Under the pieces are notes generated by a model, which did not search any database, had not been told where the DNA came from, and was given only the letters and a program-made list of their open reading frames with translations. Of a stretch of DNA of 64,000 bases, positions 43,001 to 52,047 are shown in pieces. This DNA comes from an uncultured Akkermansia sp. (lineage in GTDB: Bacteria; Verrucomicrobiota; Verrucomicrobiia; Verrucomicrobiales; Akkermansiaceae): the NCBI GenBank assembly GCA_904501915.1, contig CAJGCV010000001.1, positions 94,142 through 158,141 of the forward strand, read 5' to 3'. The position numbers and the translations under genes are program-made. Within the stretch, counting starts at the first letter, position 1; every line of letters begins with the position of its first letter.

Positions 43001-43539
43001 TCGGTACCCTGCCCGACCTCACAGCAGAAGAGATACGCGGTTCCCGCGACATGGCCGGCATGCTGCGCTCGGTAGCCATCAAGGTCAGCAAGAGCGGGCA
43101 GAAATTCGCCATCATCACGGTGGAAGATTTCACGGGCAGCACGGAAGCCCTGCTCTGGGGGGATTCCTACAGCAAAGCTGCAGAACAGGAAGGGCTGCTC
43201 ACTGCTGGGAACTTCGTCCAGTTCCGAGCCCGCATTTCAGAAGATGAAAAGACAGGAGGCAAGAAGGTTTCAGCCAACGGACTAGAGCAGATTGGAGGCT
43301 CCGGCACCCGCCGCCGCGGCGGCAAACCCAGGTTCTACGAAATCACGCTTAACACCACGCGTCATAATGCGGGAGACCTGGAACTCATCAAGAACACCCT
43401 GCTGAAATATCCCGGCAAAATGCCAGTGCATATGACATTCCGTAACTCTCTGGGAAACCGTGCCAGCATTGAACTGGGCGAGCGCTACTGCGTATCGCCA
43501 TGCGCAAAACTCGATGAAGAGCTCTCTCTCTACTCCTGA
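40024..43539 (+). CDS. dnaE: DNA polymerase III alpha subunit
   Basis: This is the replicative polymerase catalytic subunit. It has 1171 residues from ATG 40024; a longer frame to 39907 runs through the previous gene. The N-terminal PHP domain begins HLHVHTEYSLLDG. The palm carries GPGRGSAAGSLV and PDIDIDFCQ, the metal-binding DxD, with a later catalytic Asp in the KMDFLGLKTL region. YGFNKSHSACYG is conserved in the fingers, and a helix-hairpin-helix and an OB domain (FAIITVEDFTGSTEALLW) follow. The serpin-like gene is coupled to its stop (TGATG). Confidence 0.97.
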   Translation: MAFTHLHVHTEYSLLDGMIHTKDLIKKCVELGMNSVAITDHGNVFAAIEFMVNVKKHNKGVLEWNKEHPDEKKPVFKPILGCEVYVAPTPLDVKKQIPGRNKYCHLVLLCENNIGWENLIKIVSRGHLDGFYYKPRIDYDTLREFSKGLICLTGCISGPMQEWLLKDEPEKAEAELLKLVDIFGRDNVFVELQDHELEEERRVTPELVRIARKHDVPLVVTNDAHFLNADDHDAHDILICVGTGNKRMDSKRMRYPKSVYFKSEEEMRQLFPEYPDAYENTNIIAERCNTSIKLDSTSTERYPEFAPEDGSTREEYLRKICYEGLAERYGKERAENDQELRARLDYELGIINQLRFPSYFLITADFINWAKDHDIPVGPGRGSAAGSLVAYVMKITNIDPYAFNLIFERFLNPERVSPPDIDIDFCQTRRPEVIDYVRHKYGERAVTHIITYGTMGAKSVIKDVARVLDMSYSDSDKIAKLIESGPGVTLDKSYAASEDLRNLVEQDDTYREIWNYAKKLEGTVRNVGMHAAGVVIGDRPLDEYVALTRDDLSNPHGEVVAQCDMGAIYNAGLLKMDFLGLKTLTVMKDAESYVRWRVPDFRYDAVDIADKETYELLNRGDTMGVFQLESGGMVDTCRRYGIDNIEDIIALLALYRPGAMQFMDDMIAVKKGLKQAEYEHPLLETVSGLTYGVMIYQEQVQAAAKLLAGYTLGGADLLRRAMGHKDMQEMAEQRRRFVKGCWDVNQIDEKTANAIFDKIQKFAGYGFNKSHSACYGHISYWTAYLKAHYPVEFLCGLMTNEATNEKIGVFIQEAIRMGIEVLGPCVNHSEVKFQPETMPNGKLAVRFGLASVKSMSSETVKVIVEERKKNGPYKSLEDFCYRIPPQNVRRNQIEVLVQCGAFDWMHICRAQIFESIEQCINGASSVHKDAEAGQMALFDMMGTTSAPEERVTLQEWTKEKRLDDEKFLTGAYFTGNPLDSMRGIIDAPKYVPIGTLPDLTAEEIRGSRDMAGMLRSVAIKVSKSGQKFAIITVEDFTGSTEALLWGDSYSKAAEQEGLLTAGNFVQFRARISEDEKTGGKKVSANGLEQIGGSGTRRRGGKPRFYEITLNTTRHNAGDLELIKNTLLKYPGKMPVHMTFRNSLGNRASIELGERYCVSPCAKLDEELSLYS

Positions 43540-44702
43540 TGAAAACGGCCAGAAACATATTGCTACCCAGCATCGTTATCCTCGGACTCATCTCCGGTGG
43601 CATATACGGATTTCTGCACAAAAAAAACGAGGAAACAACAGATACTGAGACAGAAACAACATTCGCAATTCCGGAAGAAGGAGTGCAGAGTGATGCTTTC
43701 AGCGTCCGGTATTTCCAGCAGGTGCTTCACGAGCAAAACGGAAATGTGCTTGTAGCTCCGCAAATAGTCAGCAATGCCCTGCGCGCCATGGCAGATATTG
43801 CGAGCGGAGAAACGCTGAAGGAACTGGAAGCGGCACAGGTATCCGGGAACATACATGCCGCAGGCGCAACGGTTCAGGACTTTCTGATTGCGGTTGATAT
43901 CAACCTGCCCAAGAACGGAAATCATGATGGTGTGATGCCCATTCCTTTCTCAGAAGATCTACCGTTAGCCCTGAGTTTATTTAACGGCACCCTTGCCCAA
44001 AGCAGCCCCGATCCAAATGCGCAATTTGCCAGTAGAGAGTCAGTAACAGAACGAACCAGGTTGCTTGCAGGAATCACAGCATATTGCATGCCGGCATGGC
44101 AAGCTCCCTTCTATGCAGCTGACACTCAGGCGGCTGATTTTGACAGTGCATCCGGAGCGCTCCCCCGCTACCAGCAAATGCGCAGCCGTGGTCTCTTCCG
44201 ATTGGCAAACGCTGGCGATGATACATGGAGAGCCGTAGCGCTCGAGCTGGATTCAACAAAAAACGGCAGTGTACTCATTGGCATTATCCCATCTGGTTCC
44301 GCCAGAGAGTTTGCCAGGGAATTGACCCCGCTGCAACTCAGCAGCATACGCAAGGCACTGGCAGAAGCCACTCCCCAAGACACACTCGTTGAGTTTCCCA
44401 GAATAGAGCAAAGGATTCAGGCATATGACATGCGATACACACTGCGGAAGCTGGGGCTTACTTCACTTTTTGACCCAGCAAAAGCTGATTTTTCCAGGCT
44501 TACCACTCAGAAGATACATCTGAGTGCCATGGTGCAGGCAATCGCGGTATCCCTTGTTGAATCCCCCGGCAAACAAAAAGCCTCAGATAATATGGAAGAT
44601 GCAGCAAACCGGATATCTTTCTCGCGCCCATTTATCTGGTTAATTGCAGACCTTACCTCCCATACGCCGCCAGAGTTCATCGGTCTGGTGGAAGAACTGT
44701 AA
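43539..44702 (+). CDS. Membrane-anchored serpin-like protein with an atypical reactive loop
   Basis: The protein has 387 residues. One N-terminal hydrophobic helix (about residues 5-25) anchors an extracytoplasmic domain. Serpin hallmarks are NVLVAPQIVSNALRAMADIA with SGETLKELE near residues 68-95, LVEFPRIEQRIQAYDMRYTL, then LGLTSLFDPAKADFSRLT, and the C-terminal ISFSRPFIWLIADL...FIGLVEEL. Between the last two, where inhibitory serpins have a hinge (E-E-G-T-x-A-x-A) and a loop of about 20 residues, the sequence is [19 protein letters not shown]. The hinge is lost and the loop is short, so a non-inhibitory role is likely. Its ATG overlaps the dnaE stop. Confidence 0.75.
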   Translation: MKTARNILLPSIVILGLISGGIYGFLHKKNEETTDTETETTFAIPEEGVQSDAFSVRYFQQVLHEQNGNVLVAPQIVSNALRAMADIASGETLKELEAAQVSGNIHAAGATVQDFLIAVDINLPKNGNHDGVMPIPFSEDLPLALSLFNGTLAQSSPDPNAQFASRESVTERTRLLAGITAYCMPAWQAPFYAADTQAADFDSASGALPRYQQMRSRGLFRLANAGDDTWRAVALELDSTKNGSVLIGIIPSGSAREFARELTPLQLSSIRKALAEATPQDTLVEFPRIEQRIQAYDMRYTLRKLGLTSLFDPAKADFSRLTTQKIHLSAMVQAIAVSLVESPGKQKASDNMEDAANRISFSRPFIWLIADLTSHTPPEFIGLVEEL

Positions 44703-44707
44703 AAGCA

Positions 44708-44740
44708 AGAGCGGCAGATACGCATCTGCCGCTCTCTTTT
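44708..44740 (+). terminator. Terminator after the serpin-like gene
   Basis: A perfect 12-bp stem, AGAGCGGCAGAT (44708-44719) with ATCTGCCGCTCT (44724-44735), and an ACGC loop are followed by CTTTT. The minus strand also has a T-rich flank (CTTGCTTTT), so it may serve metG too. Confidence 0.82.
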
Positions 44741-44761
44741 CAGAATATCATTTTTCACTGT

Positions 44762-46387
44762 TCAACCCTGCTGCGCAGCCTTACGTGCCGCTTTCTCTGC
44801 AGCCTTGGCAGCTTTGGCAGCCATCTTTTCCTTCTCTTCTTCAGAGAGGATGCGGGGGAAGACAGGGCTGGGAGCCTGCACGCTGTGCCCATTCTTTACC
44901 AATCCCCAGGCCATGGACTGCGGGGTAAGCCCGGTAACATCCAGCTGCAGCTGGGAAAGAATACGGTCAGAGGCTTCAGGCAGCACACAGCCCAGCAGGA
45001 AACCAACCTGCGCGCAGCACTCCAGCAGATGCGCCAGCACACGCTGCAATTCAGGCAGTTTGGTTTCGTCCTTGGCCAGGGCCCATGGCTGTTTCTGCTC
45101 AATGTAGCTGTTGCACAAACCCACGTGTGCGTTAAGTGCAGCCAGGGCATCGGCAGTGTTGTAGCTGTTCATATAATCAGCAAACTTTGCCACAGTTGCC
45201 GCCATGCTCTCACGCAACGCAGCAGAAAGCTCGTCATCCCCCTCACCCAGGGTCACCGTACCACCACAATAGCGCACGCACATGTTGAGCGAACGGTTGC
45301 AGAGGTTACCGATATCGTTGGCAAGCTCTGTGTTGTATATCATCTTCATGCGCTCCGGGTCGAAATCGCTGTCGTAGCCGGTCTTGGTATCGCGCACCAG
45401 ATAGTAACGCACAGCCTCTGCGCCGAACGCATCGCACAAATCGTTGGGGTCAACGATATTGCCCAGGGATTTGGACATTTTCTCGCCCTTGATGTTCAGC
45501 CAGCCATGCACCAGCAGTGCCGGCATCTGGTCATCAGCAAAGCCCATGGCATGCAGCATGCACAGCCAGTAGATACCATGTGCAGGCACCAGAATATCTT
45601 TACCAATTACCTCACAGGCAGCTGGCCAGAGCTTGTTGAAATCCGGCAGACCTGCGCCCTCCGCGGCTTTATACCCGGCAAAGGAAATGTAGTTCACCAG
45701 AGCATCAAACCAGACATAGGTTACAAAATCCGGGTCAAACGGCAGCGGAATCCCCCAGGAGAGACGGTCCTTGGGGCGGGAAATGCACAAATCCACCCCC
45801 GCAGCACGCTCAATGGCGTTGAGCAAGTCCTGGCGGCGGAACTCAGGCGTCACCACAGAGGGATGAGTCGTCACATATTCCTTGAGCCACTCAACCTGCT
45901 GGCTGAGGTTAAAGTACCAGTTTTCCTCTTCCAGTTCAACAACCTCGCCCCATTCCGGCCCGAACTCGCCTTGTTCATTGCGTTCCTTATCGGTAAGGAA
46001 CTGCTCCTGGCGAATCGAGTAGAAACCTTTATACCCCTTCTTGTACAGGCAGCCTTTTTCCTTGAGGTCACTCAGGATTGCCTGCACACAGGCCTTGTGG
46101 CGTGCATCTGTCGTGGCGGCCCAGCCATCGTACTGGATGCCGAGGCGCTCCCAGAGCGCAATAAACTTCTGCGTAACCATATCGGCATATTCCTGCGGCT
46201 GCATACCGGCGGCCTCCGCCTTCTGCTGAACCTTCTGACCGTGCTGATCCACACCAGTAAGGAAGAAAACCTCTTCGCCACACATTCGGTGCCAGCGGGC
46301 CAGAACGTCTGCCAGAACCTTCTCATACGCATGCCCGATATGGGGAGCGCCGTTGGTGTAGTCAATTGCTGTCGTGATGTAGAACAT
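44762..46387 (-). CDS. metG: Methionyl-tRNA synthetase with a Lys/Ala-rich tail
   Basis: This class I synthetase has 541 residues. HIGH appears as APHIGHAYEKV (about residues 14-24) and the KMSKS loop as GEKMSKSLGN. The anticodon-binding helical domain follows. The C-terminal dimerisation/tRNA-binding OB domain of long MetRS is absent. The protein ends instead with a charged helical tail rich in Lys, Ala and Glu (about residues 514-541), which could bind tRNA non-specifically. Promoter spacing predicts a very short leader. Confidence 0.94.
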   Translation of the reverse strand: MFYITTAIDYTNGAPHIGHAYEKVLADVLARWHRMCGEEVFFLTGVDQHGQKVQQKAEAAGMQPQEYADMVTQKFIALWERLGIQYDGWAATTDARHKACVQAILSDLKEKGCLYKKGYKGFYSIRQEQFLTDKERNEQGEFGPEWGEVVELEEENWYFNLSQQVEWLKEYVTTHPSVVTPEFRRQDLLNAIERAAGVDLCISRPKDRLSWGIPLPFDPDFVTYVWFDALVNYISFAGYKAAEGAGLPDFNKLWPAACEVIGKDILVPAHGIYWLCMLHAMGFADDQMPALLVHGWLNIKGEKMSKSLGNIVDPNDLCDAFGAEAVRYYLVRDTKTGYDSDFDPERMKMIYNTELANDIGNLCNRSLNMCVRYCGGTVTLGEGDDELSAALRESMAATVAKFADYMNSYNTADALAALNAHVGLCNSYIEQKQPWALAKDETKLPELQRVLAHLLECCAQVGFLLGCVLPEASDRILSQLQLDVTGLTPQSMAWGLVKNGHSVQAPSPVFPRILSEEEKEKMAAKAAKAAEKAARKAAQQG

Positions 46388-46396
46388 AGCGCGCCG

Positions 46397-46425
46397 ATTC
46401 TACCACGCCGCACCAGCTGAATCAA
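46397..46425 (-). promoter_or_regulatory. Promoter of metG
   Basis: On the minus strand, TTGATT (46425-46420) and TAGAAT (46402-46397) are separated by 17 bp, and nine bases precede ATG 46387. Confidence 0.66.
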
Positions 46426-46487
46426 GTGCAATCTGGTGCATATTACAACGCATTTCTGCCTTTACAATTGGAGACAAGAGGTCTATC

Positions 46488-47363
46488 ATGTGCGGCATGA
46501 GCCACACGAAGGTATCTGATAATATGGAAGCGCTCATCAAGCTGGCGCTCGAAGAAGATTTTGGCGATGGAGACGTCACCTCCCTCTACTTTGTTCCCGC
46601 AGAATTGCAGGCACGAGCCCTGCTGCGCCCCCGCACTCAGGGTGTGCTTTCCGGCGTGGATGTTGCCCGCGCCGTGTTCAAGGCTGTAGACCCCACACTC
46701 AAAGTGGAGGTGTACCTGAATGACGGGGATGAAGTTTCCCCCGGTGCCGTGGTCATGATGATTGAAGGCAAGGCCCAATCCATTCTGGGAGCAGAACGCA
46801 CCGCGCTTAATTTCATCCAGCGTCTTTCCGGCGTGGCTACGATGACCCATAAATACGTGAAAGCCATAGCCCACACAGACTGCAAGCTGCTGGACACCCG
46901 CAAGACGACCCCCGGCTACCGCCTGCTGGAAAAGGCAGCCGTGGTGCACGGCGGCGGCAACAACCACCGCCTGGGGCTCTACGACCGCGCCATGGTCAAG
47001 GACAATCACCTCATGACTGATGGCAACACCGACCACCTGCAGACCTGCATCAACAAGCTCAAGGCCGAACGCCCCGGAGTGGAGGTTCAGCTGGAAGCCG
47101 ATAACCTGCAGCAGGTGGAAGCCTTCCTGAAGCTGGAAGGCGTAGACTACATTCTGCTGGACAACATGAGCAATGAAGACATGCGAAAAGCGGTGGAGAT
47201 GCGTGGTCAGAACTGCAAACCGTATTTCGAAGCCTCCGGCGGTCTCACTCTGGCTACCGCGCCGGCTGCAGCAGAAACCGGCGTGGATTTCATGAGCTTC
47301 GGGTGTCTCACCCACTCTGTCCCCTCGCTTGACCTGGGGCTGGATTTCACCGTCGAGCGCTGA
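46488..47363 (+). CDS. nadC: Nicotinate-nucleotide pyrophosphorylase (carboxylating)
   Basis: The enzyme makes nicotinate mononucleotide from quinolinate and PRPP in NAD synthesis. The protein has 291 residues. Conserved features are LALEEDFGDGDVTS at the N-terminus, ERTALNFIQRLSGVAT, LDTRKTTPGYR, a VHGGGNNHRLGLYD stretch, the MVKDNHL motif, and ASGGLTL near the C-terminus. The start ATG 46488 is supported by AAGAGG 6 bp upstream, one of the few clear Shine-Dalgarno sequences in the window. A TACAAT -10 lies at 46463-46468 with no clear -35. dprA follows 11 bp later. Confidence 0.94.
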   Translation: MCGMSHTKVSDNMEALIKLALEEDFGDGDVTSLYFVPAELQARALLRPRTQGVLSGVDVARAVFKAVDPTLKVEVYLNDGDEVSPGAVVMMIEGKAQSILGAERTALNFIQRLSGVATMTHKYVKAIAHTDCKLLDTRKTTPGYRLLEKAAVVHGGGNNHRLGLYDRAMVKDNHLMTDGNTDHLQTCINKLKAERPGVEVQLEADNLQQVEAFLKLEGVDYILLDNMSNEDMRKAVEMRGQNCKPYFEASGGLTLATAPAAAETGVDFMSFGCLTHSVPSLDLGLDFTVER

Positions 47364-47374
47364 TTCCCCGCGGC

Positions 47375-48508
47375 ATGCTTACCCCGCAGGAAGCACTAGT
47401 CACGCTAAACCTCATTCCCGGGCTCGGGTCCATGAGGATTCAGGCACTGCTGGAGTTTTTCGGCAGTGCCGAGCTTGTGCTGCACGCCCGCGAAAACATG
47501 CTGGCCATGGTCCCGCGCATCGGGCCGAAACTGGCCAGTGGCATTGCTGACTGGCGCAACTGCACAAATGCACGTGCAGAACTGGATTGCGCCGAGCAGC
47601 ATGGAGTGCGCATCATCACCCTCATCGACAAGGAATACCCCGACTTCCTGCGCCGCATGAGCGACCCTCCCATAGTACTTTACGTACGCGGCAACTGGTT
47701 AAAGAGCGATAGCGATAAAAGCGTGGCCATTGTCGGCACCCGCCAGGCCACTCCCTATGGGGTCACGACAGCACGAAAGTTCGGGCGGGAACTCGCATCT
47801 GCCGGTTGCACCATCATTTCCGGGTTGGCACGCGGTATTGATACAGCAGCGCACATGGGTGCTCTGGATGCGGGAGGCCGCACCATTGCAGTACTGGGAT
47901 TCGGCATGGCAGAAATGTACCCACCCGAAAACGCCGGGCTCATGGAGCACATCTGCGCCGGTCATGGAGCAGTAGTCAGCGAGTTCCCCATGTACATGCG
48001 TCCGAGTAAAACAACCTTTCCCCAGCGCAACCGCATTGTAGCAGCCTGGAGCCGTGCCACACTTGTCGTGGAAGCCCCGCAGCGCAGCGGCTCGCTGCAC
48101 ACAGCGAGTCTGGCAGCGGCAGATTACGGCAACAGCGTTTTTGCTGTACCCGGGATGGCGCACAGCGTGGCTTCCAGCGGCTGTCACGCTCTCATCCGCG
48201 ATGGTGCTACGCTCTGCACCAGCGCTGCGGAACTCATTTCCGACATGGGCTGGAGCGCAGAGCACCAGCAAATGGAGCTTTTCGAAGAAGCAATTTCCAA
48301 AGACGAGGCACGCCCCCCGGTGCGCGAACCGCTGCCGGACGAGGAAGCAAATCAGGTGATTCAAGCCATCCTGTCCGGTCACGACACACTGGATACCCTT
48401 TGCACCGCACTCGGGCAAGGGGCGCATAGCGTCACTCCCTTGCTTATGCGCCTGCAGATTGAGCGGCGCATCATCCCTATTCCCGGTGGTCGTTTTGCCT
48501 TGCCGTAA
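47375..48508 (+). CDS. dprA: DNA-processing protein DprA
   Basis: DprA loads RecA on incoming single-stranded DNA during natural transformation. The protein has 377 residues. An N-terminal SAM/helix-hairpin-helix region (LTPQEALVTLNLIPGLG) leads to the Rossmann core: VAIVGTRQATPYGV, SGLARGIDTAAHMGAL, ISEFP-like VVSEFPMYMRP and PQRNRIVAAWS. The C-terminal winged-helix domain (about residues 315-377) is present. No other competence genes are in the window, though the pseudopilin at 2.5 kb is of a related class. Confidence 0.94.
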   Translation: MLTPQEALVTLNLIPGLGSMRIQALLEFFGSAELVLHARENMLAMVPRIGPKLASGIADWRNCTNARAELDCAEQHGVRIITLIDKEYPDFLRRMSDPPIVLYVRGNWLKSDSDKSVAIVGTRQATPYGVTTARKFGRELASAGCTIISGLARGIDTAAHMGALDAGGRTIAVLGFGMAEMYPPENAGLMEHICAGHGAVVSEFPMYMRPSKTTFPQRNRIVAAWSRATLVVEAPQRSGSLHTASLAAADYGNSVFAVPGMAHSVASSGCHALIRDGATLCTSAAELISDMGWSAEHQQMELFEEAISKDEARPPVREPLPDEEANQVIQAILSGHDTLDTLCTALGQGAHSVTPLLMRLQIERRIIPIPGGRFALP

Positions 48509-48522
48509 AACAATATCCAGTC

Positions 48523-48551
48523 TTGAGCCCGGGTGTTACATATGGTAGAAT
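48523..48551 (+). promoter_or_regulatory. Promoter of menD-menB-menC (leaderless)
   Basis: TTGAGC (48523-48528) and TAGAAT (48546-48551) have a 17-bp spacer. Six bases separate the -10 from ATG 48558, predicting a leaderless mRNA. Confidence 0.7.
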
Positions 48552-48557
48552 GACGCC

Positions 48558-50165
48558 ATGGTAAGTGAAAAAGCGGTGGTTCAGGAACTGGTGGCGCTGA
48601 TGCTGGCGCATGGGGTGACAAGGGCGGTACTATGCCCCGGCAGCCGCAATTCCCCCATTGTAGCCACTCTGGCAGACCAGCCTGGGGTAGAATGCCGCAG
48701 CGTAACAGATGAACGCAGCGCTGGTTTTGTAGCGCTGGGCTGGGCTCAGCAGGCGCAGGCACCGGTGGCCGTGGTCGTAACCTCGGGCAGCGCCGTGCTC
48801 AATCTGCACCCGGCGGTGGCCGAAGCGTATTATCGGAAAACGCCCCTGCTCATCATCTCTGCAGACCGTCCGGCTGCGTGGATCGGGCAGAACGATGGGC
48901 AGACACTGCCCCAACCCGGGGTATTCAACTCGATGGTGCGGTACTCTGCGCAGGTGCCGGAGGACGATGCCTGGCATGCCAACCGGCTTATCAACGAGGC
49001 TCTGCTGGAACTGCAACACCGCAGCGGTGGGCCTGTGCACCTGAACATACCGCTTACCGAGCCCTTTTTCGGCATGGTTGATGCCCCGCTGCCGCAGGTG
49101 CGTGTCATCCGTCGCACTGAAGCCGCCCGCATGAATGCCGACGAAGAAGAATCGATTCTGGAGGAAGCAGCGGCACTGCCCCGGCGTCTGATTCTGCTCG
49201 GTCAGCAGCATGCTCCCAGCCCCCTGCTCGCCAGACTGGCTGCAGAGAAACAATTCACCGTGGTAGGCGAGCACATTGCCAACGCTCCTTTTGCGGACTG
49301 CTGCCGCCCGGATACCTTGCTGGGGGCAAACCCCAGCGCCGACTGGAGTCCGGATTTACTCATCACCTGTGGGGGGGATGTCATCTCGAAGCGCCTGAAG
49401 AAGCTTCTGCGCACGCACCCGCCCAAGGCTCACTGGCATATCTCTGCCGATGGCGAAGTGGTGGATTCATTCTGCGCGCTCACCCGTGTGCTGGAAGGCG
49501 ATGCCGATGAGTTCTGGGATTTGCTGGATGCCTTTGCCGAAGAGGGCGATGAAGAGTACCGCACCCGCTGGCAGGCGGAACCGGCAGCTCTGCCGGAGCA
49601 TAATTTCAGCGGTATGAAGTTCGTGGGCGAGTTGCTGGAAAATCTTCCGGAGGGAAGCGTGCTTCACCTGGGCAACAGTTCAGCGGTGCGCTATGCGCAG
49701 CTCTTCCCTCTGCCTGCAGGAGTCCGAAAAGTTCTCTGCAACCGTGGTGTGAACGGCATTGAAGGCAGCGTTTCCACAGCCGCCGGTTATGCTCTGGCAG
49801 AGCCGCAAAGCCTGCATTTCCTCATCATCGGTGACCTGAGCATTTTCTACGATTTGAACGGCCTGCTTCAGGCACAGCATTGCCCGAACCTGCGCATTCT
49901 CCTGCTCAACAACCAGGAGGGCGGCATTTTCGGCACCCTGCCCGGCATGCCGGACAGCGCTGCCATCCGTGCGCCGCATAGGGAAAGCATCATCGGCTGG
50001 TGCGGCACCAACTTTACCTGGAAGCAGGTCATAGATACAGAACCGTGGTGGTCGCCGGCATTGGAAGCGCTGCTTTCTCCCGCCCCGGGTCCGGTGCTGG
50101 TAGAGGTTTACACTGAAACAGAGCTGGATGCCGCCATCCTAAAGAAATTCTACAAGAACAACTGA
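48558..50165 (+). CDS. menD: SEPHCHC synthase (menaquinone biosynthesis)
   Basis: This thiamine-diphosphate enzyme joins isochorismate and 2-oxoglutarate (product 2-succinyl-5-enolpyruvyl-6-hydroxy-3-cyclohexene-1-carboxylate). The protein has 535 residues. [15 protein letters not shown] and the catalytic Glu in [11 protein letters not shown] lie at the N-terminus, with [16 protein letters not shown] nearby. The TPP/metal motif is [12 protein letters not shown] followed by [10 protein letters not shown] (GDxS...NN). Isochorismate synthase and MenH are not in the window. The menB gene starts 2 bp downstream. Confidence 0.95.
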   Translation: MVSEKAVVQELVALMLAHGVTRAVLCPGSRNSPIVATLADQPGVECRSVTDERSAGFVALGWAQQAQAPVAVVVTSGSAVLNLHPAVAEAYYRKTPLLIISADRPAAWIGQNDGQTLPQPGVFNSMVRYSAQVPEDDAWHANRLINEALLELQHRSGGPVHLNIPLTEPFFGMVDAPLPQVRVIRRTEAARMNADEEESILEEAAALPRRLILLGQQHAPSPLLARLAAEKQFTVVGEHIANAPFADCCRPDTLLGANPSADWSPDLLITCGGDVISKRLKKLLRTHPPKAHWHISADGEVVDSFCALTRVLEGDADEFWDLLDAFAEEGDEEYRTRWQAEPAALPEHNFSGMKFVGELLENLPEGSVLHLGNSSAVRYAQLFPLPAGVRKVLCNRGVNGIEGSVSTAAGYALAEPQSLHFLIIGDLSIFYDLNGLLQAQHCPNLRILLLNNQEGGIFGTLPGMPDSAAIRAPHRESIIGWCGTNFTWKQVIDTEPWWSPALEALLSPAPGPVLVEVYTETELDAAILKKFYKNN

Positions 50166-50167
50166 TT

Positions 50168-50986
50168 ATGAAACGCGAGTGGACTCCCATCAAAGAATAT
50201 AAGGATATCATTTTCGACCAATACAACGGCATTGCACGCATCACTATCAATCGCGAGCGGTACCGCAATGCCTTCACCCCGCTGACGACGGCAGAAATGA
50301 GCGACGCGCTGCGCCTCTGCCGTGAGATGCAGGATATTTCCGTGGTGGTGCTCACCGGCGCGGGCGATACGGCCTTCTGCGCCGGCGGCGATATGAATGT
50401 GAAAGGCCGTGGTGGCTACGTGGACACCGAGGGCATTCCCCGTCTCTCTGTGCTGGACGTACAGAAGCAGATTCGCTCGCTGCCCAAGCCGGTGATAGCC
50501 GCGGTGAATGGCTTTGCCATCGGTGGCGGGCATGTGCTGCACGTGGTCTGCGACCTCTCCATTGCCTCCGAAAACGCCATTTTCGGCCAGACCGGCCCTC
50601 GCGTGGGCAGTTTCGATGCCGGCTTCGGCTCATCGTACATGGCACGCTGCATCGGGCAGAAGAAGACGCGGGAAATCTGGTTCCTCTGCCGCAAGTATAA
50701 TGCGCAGGAAGCTCTGGAAATGGGCCTGGTAAACAAGGTGGTACCCCTGGAGCAGCTGGAGGATGAATACGTACAGTGGGCAGAAGAAATGATGCAGCAT
50801 TCACCGATTGCCCTGCGACTCATCAAGGCAGGACTGAATGCCGAGCTGGATGGTCAGGCGGGCATTCAGGAACTGGCGGGCGATGCCACCATGCTCTTCT
50901 ATATGTGTGATGAAGCGCACGAAGGCTCCCGCGCTTTCCTGGAAAAGCGCAAGCCGGATTACTCGAAGTACCCGAAACTCCCCTGA
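50168..50986 (+). CDS. menB: 1,4-dihydroxy-2-naphthoyl-CoA synthase
   Basis: This crotonase-fold enzyme cyclises o-succinylbenzoyl-CoA. The protein has 272 residues. [11 protein letters not shown] forms the first oxyanion region, [14 protein letters not shown] the second, and [16 protein letters not shown] the family-specific segment carrying a catalytic Asp. The ending [18 protein letters not shown] is typical of MenB. Its TGA overlaps the next ATG. It lies before menC, although it acts after MenC and MenE; menE is not in the window. Confidence 0.95.
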   Translation: MKREWTPIKEYKDIIFDQYNGIARITINRERYRNAFTPLTTAEMSDALRLCREMQDISVVVLTGAGDTAFCAGGDMNVKGRGGYVDTEGIPRLSVLDVQKQIRSLPKPVIAAVNGFAIGGGHVLHVVCDLSIASENAIFGQTGPRVGSFDAGFGSSYMARCIGQKKTREIWFLCRKYNAQEALEMGLVNKVVPLEQLEDEYVQWAEEMMQHSPIALRLIKAGLNAELDGQAGIQELAGDATMLFYMCDEAHEGSRAFLEKRKPDYSKYPKLP

Positions 50987-51999
50987 TGCAGCTCATCGAT
51001 GCAGCACCGCTCATGCATTTTCCGCACCCGCTGCGCCTGCGGTGGCAGAAGCGCGTGCTGCATTTCAAAAGGCCAGCGGTAACCTCACGCGGCGCGCTGA
51101 GTGAGCGCAACACCTTCATTATAGAAGCCAATGGCTGCGGTCTGGGTGAATGCTGCACCATGCCAGGACTGCTGCCGGAGCCCACACCCGCGGAAATGGA
51201 TTACTGGTGTCACCGGGTGAAGCAGAACCAAGGGCTTGCAGGTATAACGGCACCCCCGCCCATCCAATTCGGTCTGGAATGCGCTCTGCTGGCAGCGCTA
51301 CGCCCGGGCTCCCCCCGCTGGGACACCTCCTTTGCACGGGGCGAAACAGGCATTCCCATTCACCATCTCATCTGGATGGACAGTATCGATGCTATGCTGG
51401 CTGCTATGCAGAATGGCATAGACCGCGGATTTACCTGTCTGAAAATGAAAGTGGGCGCGTTACCTTTCCCGGAGGAACTGGAACTACTGCGTCAGGCACA
51501 CACTGCGTTCCCGAAGGCAGAACTCCGGGTAGATGCCAATGGTGCTTTTTCTCCTGCACAAGCCTTGTCCAAACTGAAACAACTGGCAGAAGCAGGCGTG
51601 AGCAGCATTGAACAACCCATCCGCCCGGGACAATGGAATGAACTGGCAGATATCTGCCGCTCTACCCCCCTGCCCGTTGCTTTGGATGAAGAACTCATCG
51701 GGGCTCAACCTGAACTGCTGCTCAACACAGTACATCCACAGGCTATCGTCATCAAACCCAGTCTGCACGGCGGGCTACTTGCCGCTCAACATTGGGCAAC
51801 TCTGGCAGAAAAGGCAGGTATTGGCTGGTGGGTAAATTCTGCGTTGGAAAGCCACGTGGGGCATACAGCCCTTGCTGAATGGTGTGCCTACGCCGCTCCT
51901 GGAACATTGCAAGCGCTCGGCACAGGCACTCTCTTTGTGAATGATACGCCAGATAGTATTATTCTGGAAGGCGCGATGTTGAGAATGAGCACTACCTGA
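50986..51999 (+). CDS. menC: o-Succinylbenzoate synthase
   Basis: This enolase-superfamily enzyme dehydrates SHCHC to o-succinylbenzoate. The protein has 337 residues. The catalytic Lys pair is in CLKMKVG, the metal ligands in RVDANGAF, SIEQPI and ALDEEL, and a second Lys in VIKPSLHGG. The N-terminal capping domain (about 90 residues) has the GLGECC stretch. It overlaps the menB stop by one base (TGATG), so expression is coupled. The operon appears to end here. Confidence 0.92.
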   Translation: MQLIDAAPLMHFPHPLRLRWQKRVLHFKRPAVTSRGALSERNTFIIEANGCGLGECCTMPGLLPEPTPAEMDYWCHRVKQNQGLAGITAPPPIQFGLECALLAALRPGSPRWDTSFARGETGIPIHHLIWMDSIDAMLAAMQNGIDRGFTCLKMKVGALPFPEELELLRQAHTAFPKAELRVDANGAFSPAQALSKLKQLAEAGVSSIEQPIRPGQWNELADICRSTPLPVALDEELIGAQPELLLNTVHPQAIVIKPSLHGGLLAAQHWATLAEKAGIGWWVNSALESHVGHTALAEWCAYAAPGTLQALGTGTLFVNDTPDSIILEGAMLRMSTT

Positions 52000-52047
52000 T
52001 AGAAATATTGAACACATCACGTATTTATTGTGTCGATTAAGTTAATC

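Noticed and set aside
44885..46420. 511-residue open frame on the plus strand
   Set aside because: Antisense to metG; composition is the reverse-complement shadow and no domain is visible.
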